DNA of 16,548 bases. Source: Galactobacter sp. (GTDB lineage: Bacteria > Actinomycetota > Actinomycetes > Actinomycetales > Micrococcaceae). This document shows positions 1 through 6,364 of this stretch, one piece after another. Made by a program: the position numbers and the translations under genes. Numbering within the stretch: the first letter of the stretch is position 1; each line of letters opens with the position of its first letter. Below the pieces are notes generated by a model that was not told where the DNA came from, did no database searches, and was given only the letters and a program-made list of their open reading frames with translations. The stretch spans positions 1 to 16,548 of the forward strand of contig NZ_JALAGT010000090.1 in NCBI RefSeq assembly GCF_022712295.1, read 5' to 3'.

Positions 1-105
1 CCCGAAGACCTCGAATACGTCGAGAACGAACTCAATGGCCGGCCCCGCAAACGGTTAGGATGGCATACGCCCGCGGAACACATGCGGGAGCTCATAGGAT
101 CCTGA
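1..105 (+). mobile_element. IS30-family transposase, C-terminal end only (partial at window edge)
   Basis: An open frame runs from the first base to a TGA at 103-105 and encodes 34 residues. The segment LNGRPRKRLGWHTPAEHM matches the C-terminal signature of IS30-family integrase-core transposases (typically LN.RPRK.LGW.TPAE), which lies just past the catalytic DDE domain. The catalytic residues themselves would be left of the window, so it cannot be said whether the element is intact. IS30 transposases cut and join short terminal inverted repeats, and a candidate right end follows within 40 bases. The assignment rests on motif recognition in a short fragment. An ISL3 or IS3 origin is less likely because the RPRK-LGW-TPAE combination is characteristic of IS30. 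Confidence 0.8.
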
Positions 106-112
106 ACACCAC

Positions 113-142
113 CGGTGTTGCAACAACCGCTAGAAACCGCCC
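113..142. repeat. Candidate right terminal inverted repeat of the IS30-type element
   Basis: Just downstream of the transposase stop lies a stretch beginning GGTGTTGCAACAACC and ending GAAACCGCCC. It resembles the ends of actinobacterial IS30 elements, which carry an inverted repeat of roughly this length soon after the transposase gene. The left repeat is outside the window, so the boundary cannot be confirmed. A 6-bp hairpin (AACACC at 105-110 with GGTGTT at 114-119) overlaps its start. Confidence 0.4.
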
Positions 143-182
143 ACCGTAGATAGGGTTCGTTGCCGGTGTTGTGTTCCCGGTC

Positions 183-689
183 TCAGGCCTTGTCGGCCAG
201 AACCCGTAGGGCGAAGGCCTCCGCATTGGACTCCAAGGCTGCCACCCGGCTGGCGATGAATGCCTCAGGGTTGTCCAGCCCCTCCATGCGGGTCGGCTGC
301 CGGCGGGCGTATCCGTTGCAGCCGAAGTCGGTGTGGACCAGGGTTCCCACGGTGTCTCCGCGGCGTCCGGCGGCCCCGGCCAGCTTGGCCACCACCATGG
401 GGACATCTGAGACCTGGGTGATGTCTTCGCAGAGGGCACACATGTTCTTGCGTGGGGGTGAAGGGACCACGCGCAGGATCATGCCGACCGGTTTGTCGCG
501 GTCAGAGCCCGTAGGCGCCGGCAGGATCAGGAAGATGCGTTGGGGGTTGTGAGGGTCCTTCCACCCCAGGACGTCGGTGTTCTCCCAGTCCACCTCGTCC
601 AGAGGGAATGGGGGAACGGCCTGGGACGCCTCGCGACGGGAGGCGTTGACGAAGATCTTGGGCAGCATGGACTGCGTCAGCGGCAGCAT
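183..689 (-). CDS. FBP-domain protein (EF-G-binding-type treble-clef zinc finger)
   Basis: The 168-residue product has the layout of the FBP family, related to the C-terminal zinc-binding half of FusB-like EF-G-binding proteins. The N-terminal part has the FVNASRREA motif at residues 13-21 and LGWKDP at 41-46. The zinc-finger half has CALC (Cys84, Cys87), an AGRRGDTVGT stretch at 107-116, and H-x4-C (His119, Cys124). FusB-type proteins release EF-G stalled on the ribosome by fusidic acid, but stand-alone actinobacterial FBP proteins are largely uncharacterised, so a translation role is inference. The third ligand position is His here, where I would expect Cys in many relatives. The ATG at 689 is chosen because homologues also begin a few residues before the FVNASR motif; upstream there is only a weak AAGAG. 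The gene faces the IS end and diverges from the DinB-like gene. Confidence 0.75.
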   Translation of the reverse strand: MLPLTQSMLPKIFVNASRREASQAVPPFPLDEVDWENTDVLGWKDPHNPQRIFLILPAPTGSDRDKPVGMILRVVPSPPRKNMCALCEDITQVSDVPMVVAKLAGAAGRRGDTVGTLVHTDFGCNGYARRQPTRMEGLDNPEAFIASRVAALESNAEAFALRVLADKA

Positions 690-1005
690 GGGGTGACTCT
701 TTTCGAGATCGGTGGTTCGTGTGATCTGGCGTCGGGGCGCTCAAAGCTGCGCGCGGACGCGATGGCATGCCGAAACAACCCTGGCCTGAGGCCGTATGGG
801 GTGTGGGTCGGCGATACGGATCACGCGATGCTGGCCATGATTGGCCCACCGGTCCTTCCTTGATGCCGTGGTCGCGTTGACGGGGCATCGGGGTTCAAGA
901 AGTCGAGAACGAACCCGTCCAGGCTAGACGCATTCGTCCCCGGATGGCTACAAGCCGCGAACCAACGGTGGTGCATGTCATGTTTCCGTGGCAGCCTGGT
1001 GCGCT
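690..1005. other. Intergenic region with no assigned content
   Basis: These 316 bases separate the divergent FBP and DinB-like genes, so promoters for both should lie here. No convincing -10/-35 pair was found on either strand. A TTGACG at 877-882 looks like a -35 box but has no TANNNT at suitable spacing. The open frames crossing the region have shadow-like composition and no recognisable domain. Confidence 0.5.
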
Positions 1006-1644
1006 ATGACGGCCACTACTGACCCGGACTTCAAGGAACTGCTGCATCATCGACTCAAGCAGAATCGAGAGGTGCTCTGGCACAAGGCCGCAGGGCTTCC
1101 CGAATGGCAGCAGCGCATGCCACTGACTCCCAGTGGCACCAATCTGCTGGGACTGGTGAAGCACGTTGCCCTGGTGGAGGCCGACTATTTCGGTGCGTTG
1201 TGGGGAAACCCCGTCCCCGGCTTGCCGGAGTACGTCCTCACCTGGGACGAGAACTCGGATCTGGAGGACGACGATGATCTGTGGGCCTTCGAGGATGAGA
1301 GCCCTGCGGAGATCTTCGCCATGGCGGCCACCGTTGCCGGCCACGCGGATGCCCTGATCCAGAACCACGGACTCTCCGAAGCGATCACGGTCCCATGGTG
1401 GGGCCCCGACGGCGGTCGCCGGGCCACCCTCGGAGAGTTGCTGGTGCACATGCTCAATGAGGTCGCCCGGCATGTGGGCCATGCGGACCTTGCCCGTGAA
1501 CTCACTGACGGGCAGATCGGCCTTCGCGAGGGCGTCTCCAACCTTCCGGAGGGGCGGACCGAGCAGGGTTGGTTGGATGGACACGACAAACTCCTCGCGG
1601 TCGCGGAAGCGACCAAACCGCACGATGCCGACCAGGTGAGGTGA
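1006..1644 (+). CDS. DUF664/DinB-type four-helix metal-binding protein
   Basis: The 212-residue product fits the DinB/YfiT superfamily, specifically the DUF664-like branch common in actinobacteria. Seen directly are GLVKHVALVE with His53 near the end of the first helical pair, a WW-containing segment around residue 130, and HMLNEVARHVGHADLARE, which supplies His148, His156 and His159. In this fold three histidines usually bind a divalent metal. Family members include mycothiol-, bacillithiol- or glutathione-dependent transferases and maleylpyruvate isomerase, so a mycothiol-dependent detoxification role is plausible but not shown. The substrate is unknown. The ATG at 1006 is preferred; an in-frame GTG at 988 would add six residues, and neither has a good Shine-Dalgarno sequence. 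miaB starts 43 bases downstream with its own promoter. Confidence 0.75.
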   Translation: MTATTDPDFKELLHHRLKQNREVLWHKAAGLPEWQQRMPLTPSGTNLLGLVKHVALVEADYFGALWGNPVPGLPEYVLTWDENSDLEDDDDLWAFEDESPAEIFAMAATVAGHADALIQNHGLSEAITVPWWGPDGGRRATLGELLVHMLNEVARHVGHADLARELTDGQIGLREGVSNLPEGRTEQGWLDGHDKLLAVAEATKPHDADQVR

Positions 1645-1675
1645 ACCTGGGAGGCGGGCACATACCGCTGGGCAC

Positions 1676-1681
1676 TAGAAT
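1676..1681 (+). promoter_or_regulatory. -10 box of leaderless miaB promoter (TAGAAT)
   Basis: TAGAAT fits the actinobacterial TANNNT -10 consensus and ends six bases before the miaB GTG, so transcription would begin at or next to the start codon. No -35 resembling TTGACA is seen. The hexamer sits inside an inverted repeat (GCGGGCA 1654-1660, TGCCCGC 1681-1687) that could be an operator. Confidence 0.6.
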
Positions 1682-1687
1682 GCCCGC

Positions 1688-3217
1688 GTGACTTCCATGC
1701 TCGAGACCCCCACCCCGACGGCCGCCGACGATGTCCTCACGTACCAGGTGAACACGTTCGGCTGCCAGATGAATGTGCACGATTCCGAACGGATCTCCGG
1801 CCTGCTGGAGGACGCAGGCATGAGCCAGGTGGCCCCGGAGACGCCCGAGGGTGAGGCCGACGTGGTGGTCTTCAACACCTGCGCGGTGCGTGAGAACGCC
1901 GACAACAAGCTCTACGGTCACCTGGGGCAGCTGAAGAAGGCCAAGGAGACCAACCCGCGGCTGCAGATCGCGGTGGGTGGCTGCCTTGCTCAGAAGGACC
2001 GCGACACCATCGTGAAGAAGGCCCCGTGGGTGGACGTGGTCTTTGGCACGCACAACGTGGGCTCGCTGCCCGTGCTGCTGGAACGCGCCCGCCACAATCA
2101 CGAGGCCCAGGTGGAGATCCTGGATTCTCTGGAGGTTTTTCCCTCCACCCTGCCCTCCAAGCGTGAGTCGCATGCGTCCGGCTGGGTCTCGATCTCGGTG
2201 GGCTGCAACAACACGTGCACGTTCTGCATCGTGCCGAGCCTCCGCGGCAAGGAGAAGGATCGCCGCCCGGGCGACATCCTCTCCGAGATCCGCGCCCTCG
2301 TGGACGACGGCGTGGTCGAGGTGACCCTGCTCGGTCAGAATGTGAACTCCTACGGCGTGGACTTCGGCGACCGTCAGGCCTTCTCCAAGCTGCTGCGCGC
2401 TTGCGGCGAGATCGAGGGGCTCGAACGCGTGCGCTTCACCAGCCCGCACCCGGCCATGTTCACCGATGACGTCATCGAGGCCATGGCGGAGACCCCCAAC
2501 GTGATGCCGCAGCTGCACATGCCGTTGCAGTCGGGCTCCGACAAGGTGCTCAAGGAGATGCGCCGCTCCTATCGCTCCAAGAAGTTCCTGGGGATCCTGG
2601 AGCGCGTGCGTGATCGCATGCCGCACGCCGCGATCAGCACGGACATCATCGTGGGTTTCCCAGGGGAGACCGAGGAGGACTTCCAGGACACGCTGCGCGT
2701 CGTGGAGGAGTCCCGCTTCGCCACCGCGTTCACGTTCCAGTATTCGCCGCGCCCCGGCACGCCTGCCGCCGAGTACGAGAACCAGATTCCCAAGGCGGTG
2801 GTGCAGGAGCGCTTCGAGCGCCTCACGGCCCTTCAAAATCGCATCGCCAAGGAGGAGAACGCCAAGCAGCTCGGCACCACCGTGGAGGTGCTCGTGGCGG
2901 ACAACTCCGGGCGCAAGGCCGAGGCAACCGGCCGCCTGACCGGGCGTTCCCGCGACCAGCGCCTGGTGCACTTCTCCGTCCCGGCCGGGGCTGCAACGCC
3001 GCGTCCCGGTGACGTGGTCACGGTGCCGATCACCGAGGTGGGGGCCTTCCACCTGGTCTCCGACCCCACCGCTGAGCAGTACGCGCTGCGCGCCACCCGC
3101 GCCGGCGACGCCTGGGATCGTGCGCAGGCCGACTCCTGCGGCGTTCCCACGCCCGGTGCCTCCAAGGGCACCAAGGGCGTGGCCCTGGGTATGCCGACGC
3201 TGCGCGTCGGCGTCTGA
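1688..3217 (+). CDS. miaB: tRNA-2-methylthio-N6-dimethylallyladenosine synthase MiaB
   Basis: MiaB is a radical-SAM methylthiotransferase that converts i6A37 to ms2i6A37 in tRNAs reading UNN codons. All three expected parts are visible in the 509 residues. The N-terminal UPF0004 domain has the cluster cysteines Cys26 (FGCQMN), Cys65 (FNTCAVRENADNK) and Cys99 (GGCLAQ). The radical-SAM core has C-x3-C-x2-C at Cys173, Cys177 and Cys180 (GCNNTCTFC). The C-terminal TRAM RNA-binding domain covers about residues 390-460. A tail of about 50 residues after TRAM ends in a Gly/Val-rich stretch, as in actinobacterial members. The GTG at 1688 is chosen because the -10 box TAGAAT ends six bases before it, implying a leaderless mRNA; the alternative ATG is three codons in. 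The stop is followed immediately by miaA, whose product makes MiaB's substrate. In many actinobacteria recA-recX lies upstream; here that place holds accessory genes. Confidence 0.96.
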   Translation: MTSMLETPTPTAADDVLTYQVNTFGCQMNVHDSERISGLLEDAGMSQVAPETPEGEADVVVFNTCAVRENADNKLYGHLGQLKKAKETNPRLQIAVGGCLAQKDRDTIVKKAPWVDVVFGTHNVGSLPVLLERARHNHEAQVEILDSLEVFPSTLPSKRESHASGWVSISVGCNNTCTFCIVPSLRGKEKDRRPGDILSEIRALVDDGVVEVTLLGQNVNSYGVDFGDRQAFSKLLRACGEIEGLERVRFTSPHPAMFTDDVIEAMAETPNVMPQLHMPLQSGSDKVLKEMRRSYRSKKFLGILERVRDRMPHAAISTDIIVGFPGETEEDFQDTLRVVEESRFATAFTFQYSPRPGTPAAEYENQIPKAVVQERFERLTALQNRIAKEENAKQLGTTVEVLVADNSGRKAEATGRLTGRSRDQRLVHFSVPAGAATPRPGDVVTVPITEVGAFHLVSDPTAEQYALRATRAGDAWDRAQADSCGVPTPGASKGTKGVALGMPTLRVGV

Positions 3218-4153
3218 GTGGCTATGCCTGTGCCCGACGGACCGGGGCCGGGTTCCGTGCCCCTCGTCGCCATCGTGGGTCCCACCGGGACAGGGAAGTC
3301 CGACCTGGCGCTGGACCTGGCCCAACGCCTCGGCGGGGAGATCGTCAACACCGATGCCCTGCAGTTCTACCGCGGCATGGACATCGGGACGGCCAAGCTG
3401 TCCGTGGCCGAACGCCGGGGGATCCCGCACCACCTGCTGGACATCCTGGACGTCACCGAGGAGGCCTCGGTGGCCCGGTTCCAGGCCGAGGTCCGTGCTG
3501 TCATCTCCGACATCGAGGATCGCGGGCTGCGCCCCATCCTGGTGGGCGGGTCCGGTCTCTATGTGCGGGCGGCGTTGGATGTGCTGGAGTTCCCTCCCAC
3601 CGACCCGCAGGTGCGGGCGCGCTGGGAGGCTCACGCCGACGCCGTCGGGCCTGATGTTTTGCGTGCCGAGCTGCGCGAGGTCGACCCGGACAGTGCCGAA
3701 CGACTCGGGGACGTGCGGCGGATGGTGCGCGCCCTCGAGGTACACGAGCTGACCGGGCGTGCCTTCACGTCCTTCATGCCGCAGCGGGAGTATCTGCGTC
3801 CCACAGTGCAGATCGGACTGGACCTGGACCGGTCTGAATTACATGCCCGGCTGCGGACTCGCGTGGAGCACATGGTTGAGGCCGGGCTCCAGGCCGAGGT
3901 GGCGCGGCTCGATGCATTGGGGTTGCGCTCCGGCAAGACCGCGTCACGTGCCATCGGCTACGCCCAGTTCCTGAAGGTGTTGGACGGCGAGTGGTCGGTC
4001 GAGGAAGCCGTGGAGGACACCACCGTTGCGACCAGGAAGTTCGCCCGCCGCCAGATCACCTGGTTCCGCGCCGACCCGCGCGTGACCTGGCTGGACCCCA
4101 CCGAGCCAGGACTGGTGGACCGGGTGCTCGCCGTGGAGGGTGTGGCCGGATGA
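3218..4153 (+). CDS. miaA: tRNA dimethylallyltransferase MiaA
   Basis: MiaA transfers dimethylallyl from DMAPP to N6 of A37 in UNN-decoding tRNAs, the step before MiaB. The 311-residue product has the P-loop GPTGTGKS at residues 21-28, the conserved NTDALQFYRGMDIGTAK block at 44-60 with catalytic-type Asp46, the GGSGLYV motif, and the C-terminal ARRQITWFR tRNA-binding segment. Its length is normal. Translation starts at GTG 3218, the base after miaB's TGA, so the genes are almost certainly co-transcribed and translationally coupled. An ATG two codons later is the alternative start. In many actinobacteria dapF follows directly or nearly so; here 2.67 kb of accessory DNA intervenes. No clear terminator follows the stop. 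Confidence 0.96.
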   Translation: MAMPVPDGPGPGSVPLVAIVGPTGTGKSDLALDLAQRLGGEIVNTDALQFYRGMDIGTAKLSVAERRGIPHHLLDILDVTEEASVARFQAEVRAVISDIEDRGLRPILVGGSGLYVRAALDVLEFPPTDPQVRARWEAHADAVGPDVLRAELREVDPDSAERLGDVRRMVRALEVHELTGRAFTSFMPQREYLRPTVQIGLDLDRSELHARLRTRVEHMVEAGLQAEVARLDALGLRSGKTASRAIGYAQFLKVLDGEWSVEEAVEDTTVATRKFARRQITWFRADPRVTWLDPTEPGLVDRVLAVEGVAG

Positions 4154-4319
4154 GTCCGGCGATCACTGTCAGTCGGGTGTGGGTGCGGAGCCTGTGAAGA
4201 GTTTCGTTGCCTACACCCCGGATGCCCATGGGATCACTTTCGACGGAGGACCTGGGCTGGGCGCTCTCATGGCAGTGCCGCCTCTGGTCTAGTGGGGATC
4301 TCGTTGGTAACTCTCTCCC
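4154..4319. other. Intergenic stretch upstream of the vapBC relic
   Basis: This segment looks lower in GC than the flanking genes. It holds two overlapping short frames: one from GTG 4194 to TAG 4290-4292 (32 residues) and one from ATG 4222 to TGA 4321-4323 that overlaps the vapB-like ATG. Neither peptide is recognised. It may hold the old promoter of the toxin-antitoxin pair or more gene debris. No hairpin terminator for miaA was found. Confidence 0.4.
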
Positions 4320-4431
4320 ATGAAAGCCACCATTGATTCCGTAGGGCGCTGACGGGTGGCTCGTAGCCAAGAGCGAGACCCCGGTTTCTGACGACGACGT
4401 CGTCGCACTCATTGACGCAGGTCGACGATGA
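4320..4431 (+). pseudogene. Relic of a VapB-type (AbrB/MazE fold) antitoxin gene
   Basis: The ATG at 4320 opens with MKATIDSVGR, the N-terminus typical of a family of actinobacterial AbrB/MazE/SpoVT-fold antitoxins (MKATID..GR.VIPK). The frame then hits TGA at 4350-4352. In another frame, from about 4351, the sequence reads into a C-terminus containing LVAKSETPV and then SDDDVVALIDAGRR, ending at TGA 4429-4431. That is also the characteristic C-terminal tail of the same family. Both ends of the gene are therefore present, but the middle (roughly 40-50 codons, including most of the swapped-hairpin DNA-binding domain) is missing and the frames no longer match. The stop overlaps the ATG of the vapC relic as ATGA, the usual coupling in intact pairs. 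The family match is from memory of the motifs, without an alignment. Confidence 0.7.
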
Positions 4432-4567
4432 ACCGTACCGCGGGGGACACCAGCGTGGCGGTACCGCTGCTGCGTTGAGTCACGGCCTCACACTGGCAAC
4501 GCGGGACGCTCGGGCCAGGCCCACCTACGAGGCCATCGGCGTCGAAGTGGAGATCGTCCGAGAGTGA
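4428..4567 (+). pseudogene. Relic of a VapC-type PIN-domain toxin gene
   Basis: The ATG at 4428, overlapping the antitoxin stop, begins MNRTAGDTSVAVPLLR. This matches a PIN-domain N-terminus, where the Asp of DTSVAVPLL is the first metal-binding acid. It stops at TGA 4476-4478. From about 4475, in a different frame, the sequence gives LTLATRDARARPTYEAIGV and ends at TGA 4565-4567. That is the PIN C-terminus, with the TRD acid motif followed by the ATYEALGV-like tail. An intact VapC has about 130 residues, so roughly 85-90 central codons are gone, including the middle catalytic acids. No active ribonuclease can be made. With the antitoxin relic this is an eroded type II toxin-antitoxin module of the kind moved by horizontal transfer. 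It agrees with the accessory nature of this spot between miaA and dapF. Confidence 0.75.
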
Positions 4568-4587
4568 GTTGGAGGCGCTTTCAGGAG

Positions 4588-5394
4588 TCATCGCCGGAAC
4601 CCGCCCTCGGAGTTGATGACCTGGCCGGTGATCCACGAGGCCTCGTCGGTGAGCAGCCAGGCGATCAGCTTCGCAGGATCGTCCGGTTCGCCCGCGAGCC
4701 CACCTGGGAACCGACTGGCCAACTGCTCCCACATCTGTGGCGTCCCGTATCCGGTGTTCACGGGTCCCGGATTGACGGTGTTCACCCGGATACCCTCCGC
4801 TCCCAACTGGCCGGACAACGTCCAGGTGATCCCGGCCAACGCTGCCTTGGATGCCGCATATGCAACCTCCCCCGGCATGGGACCGAGCCCTTGGCCGGAG
4901 GTCATGAACACGATCGATCCCGGCGCGTCCGCACTGTGAACAGACGCAAACGCCTGAGCCAGCAGGATCGACGTCCGCGTGTTCACCGCGTAGTGCCGGT
5001 CCAGCATCTGAGCGTCCAACTCACCCAAGGCCCCGTCGGAGCCGGACAGTGCCTGGTTGCAGACCAGCCCGTCCACGCACCCGAACTTGTCGACGGCGCG
5101 CGAAACCAGCGCCTCCGGCGCGCCCTCGACCGTCAGGTCGCCGCCCACCGAGACCAACCGGGCGGAACCGACCAAATGGGACGCAACGCCGTCGAGCACC
5201 GTTCCGACGTCGTCACCACCCCACGGCTGCGCGTCGTCGTGCTCCTCGAAGTGGTGGCACACCACGGAGGCGCCATAGGCGGCCAACCTGCAGGCCACCG
5301 CATAGCCGATGCCCTGTCGTCGACTCACGCCGGTCACGATCACAACCCGACCGGCCAGCGGGAGGGGATCGCGGGCCACAGGATCGGTCTTCAT
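4588..5394 (-). CDS. SDR-family oxidoreductase (3-oxoacyl-ACP reductase-like)
   Basis: A classical short-chain dehydrogenase/reductase of 268 residues. The Rossmann nucleotide-binding motif is TGVSRRQGIG at residues 21-30. The catalytic residues are Asn138, Ser166 (in TSGQG), Tyr179 and Lys183 (YAASK). NPGPVNTG and the C-terminal WITGQVINSEGGF are also standard. A histidine- and acid-rich insertion at 47-62 (HHFEEHDD...PWGGDD) after the second strand marks a subgroup annotated as 3-ketoacyl reductases in Bacillus and actinobacteria, whose true substrates are unknown. The usual NNAG is replaced by CNQALSG at 112-118. A stand-alone position away from any fatty-acid genes argues against a housekeeping FabG role. 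The ATG at 5394 follows a TAGCGT -10 box by eight bases with an AGGGGG in between. It diverges from the phosphotransferase-like gene. Confidence 0.85.
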   Translation of the reverse strand: MKTDPVARDPLPLAGRVVIVTGVSRRQGIGYAVACRLAAYGASVVCHHFEEHDDAQPWGGDDVGTVLDGVASHLVGSARLVSVGGDLTVEGAPEALVSRAVDKFGCVDGLVCNQALSGSDGALGELDAQMLDRHYAVNTRTSILLAQAFASVHSADAPGSIVFMTSGQGLGPMPGEVAYAASKAALAGITWTLSGQLGAEGIRVNTVNPGPVNTGYGTPQMWEQLASRFPGGLAGEPDDPAKLIAWLLTDEASWITGQVINSEGGFRR

Positions 5395-5402
5395 GGCCCC
5401 CT

Positions 5403-5408
5403 ACGCTA
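5403..5408 (-). promoter_or_regulatory. -10 box of the SDR gene (TAGCGT on the minus strand)
   Basis: Read on the minus strand this is TAGCGT, matching TANNNT, ending eight bases before the ATG. The mRNA would be leaderless or have a one- to two-base leader. It lies nine bases from the oppositely oriented -10 candidate of the neighbouring gene. Confidence 0.45.
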
Positions 5409-5416
5409 GCTCACGG

Positions 5417-5422
5417 CATACT
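5417..5422 (+). promoter_or_regulatory. -10 candidate of the phosphotransferase-like gene (CATACT)
   Basis: CATACT matches the -10 consensus at five of six positions (TATACT-like) and ends six bases before the GTG at 5429. This is the same geometry as the miaB and hisC starts in this window. It supports that GTG over the upstream in-frame codons, which lie inside the divergent SDR gene. Confidence 0.45.
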
Positions 5423-5428
5423 GGCCTG

Positions 5429-6280
5429 GTGCACCATCATGAGACGTTCCCGGACCTGCTCATCCATGACAACACGGAACTCGCCGCAGCGCTGGGAGCC
5501 GCGGTCGTATCGAGGGAGGCCGTGCATGCGTGGCCGCTGAGCGCCACCGAGGAGCTCCGGCTGGCGGACGGACGCAGATACGCCTACAAGGCCCAACTGA
5601 AGCCCAGCGTGGAGGCCGCCGTGTACGCGGCGGTCGAGGACCCGCTGCTGCCGGCGCAGATCGACCTGGGCCGGCATGGAACCACTCGGCATATGGTGAC
5701 CCAGTGGGTGGACGCACCGTCACTGCACACCATGGAACTCGACGAATCCGAGTTCGTGGGCCACGCTCGTGCGGTCGTTGCCAGGATCTCCGCGATGGCA
5801 CCCGAGGCGCCGGTCTTCCTGGACCTGTCGACCGGGAGCACCATTGCGCACGCTGCGGACGTCACCGCGGGACGACTGAACGCGTTGATCCATTCGGGCC
5901 AGTTCGTGCGGCTGGATGCCAACGTCCCTGACCGGCTGCGCTCCTGGTCACGGGAACCTCAGTTGGTGCGGCGGGCGACGGAGCACACCGCGTTCATCCA
6001 TGGCGACCTCAGCACCGAGGAGGTCTTCGTGGCTGAGGACGGCTACCACGTGATCGACTGGCAGCGTCCCATCTTGGGGACCTCCGAACTCGATCTGGTC
6101 TCACTTCTGCGGCACCGGGGCATCGACCCGCTGCGCTACGTGGATCCGGAGGTGGTCCAGCTGTCCTGGTTCCTGCTGTTGCACTGGGCCGGGTTGGTGC
6201 AGACGGAGGTGCTGCCAGGTCTGGACCCGGTGTTGCCGGAATCCTGGGCGGTAGAGGCCGTGGCGCGAATCTTCGGCTGA
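5429..6280 (+). CDS. Phosphotransferase-like protein (APH/choline kinase fold)
   Basis: The 283-residue product has the two-lobed outline of the aminoglycoside phosphotransferase/choline kinase superfamily. The N-lobe has a candidate ATP-binding lysine, Lys54 (YAYKAQL). The C-lobe has the catalytic loop HGDLSTEEVF with Asp193 as base and the metal-binding Asp210 in VIDWQ. In the family the catalytic loop normally reads HGD-x4-N, with Asn binding magnesium; here that place is Glu198. Activity may therefore be altered or lost. No glycine-rich loop is obvious. The substrate cannot be read from the sequence, and drug resistance should not be assumed because most such chromosomal genes are metabolic kinases. 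The GTG at 5429 (VHHHETF) is chosen because it is leaderless relative to CATACT; longer frames would run into the divergent SDR gene. A strong terminator follows at 6307-6339. Confidence 0.75.
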   Translation: MHHHETFPDLLIHDNTELAAALGAAVVSREAVHAWPLSATEELRLADGRRYAYKAQLKPSVEAAVYAAVEDPLLPAQIDLGRHGTTRHMVTQWVDAPSLHTMELDESEFVGHARAVVARISAMAPEAPVFLDLSTGSTIAHAADVTAGRLNALIHSGQFVRLDANVPDRLRSWSREPQLVRRATEHTAFIHGDLSTEEVFVAEDGYHVIDWQRPILGTSELDLVSLLRHRGIDPLRYVDPEVVQLSWFLLLHWAGLVQTEVLPGLDPVLPESWAVEAVARIFG

Positions 6281-6306
6281 CTGGGTGGAACCCCCGAGTG
6301 CACCAC

Positions 6307-6339
6307 GACGGGGCCGGATCTTGTCGATCCGGCCCCGTC
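6307..6339. terminator. Bidirectional terminator hairpin, 14-bp perfect stem
   Basis: GACGGGGCCGGATC at 6307-6320 pairs perfectly with GATCCGGCCCCGTC at 6326-6339 around the five-base loop TTGTC. It lies between the convergent phosphotransferase-like and CMD genes, 26 bases after one stop and 25 before the other, and can serve both. No long U-tract follows, as is common in high-GC actinobacteria. Confidence 0.85.
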
Positions 6340-6364
6340 TGCGGTGAGGTAAGTCGAAGTCCGT

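Noticed and set aside
112..171. Repeat of CCGGTGTTG at 112-120 and 163-171 near the IS end
   Set aside because: Nine bases is short for this composition, and the spacing fits neither target-site duplication nor known IS30 ends.
1502..3745. Very long minus-strand open frame opposite miaB and miaA
   Set aside because: A GC-skewed shadow of two well-identified genes: His/Gly/Arg-rich, no domain, and it crosses the miaB-miaA junction.
4194..4292. Short frame of 32 codons starting GTG after miaA, with a coding-like look
   Set aside because: No family recognised, no ribosome site, and an overlapping frame (4222-4323) is equally open. It may be more debris near the vapBC relic, but nothing supports calling a gene.
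4564..5409. Plus-strand frame opposite the SDR gene
   Set aside because: The minus strand encodes a complete SDR with its catalytic tetrad, so the plus-strand frame is a shadow.
4588..6280. SDR plus phosphotransferase as an antibiotic biosynthesis or resistance cluster
   Set aside because: No other biosynthetic genes are present, the kinase motif is altered, and both families are broad; the context does not support a resistance call.
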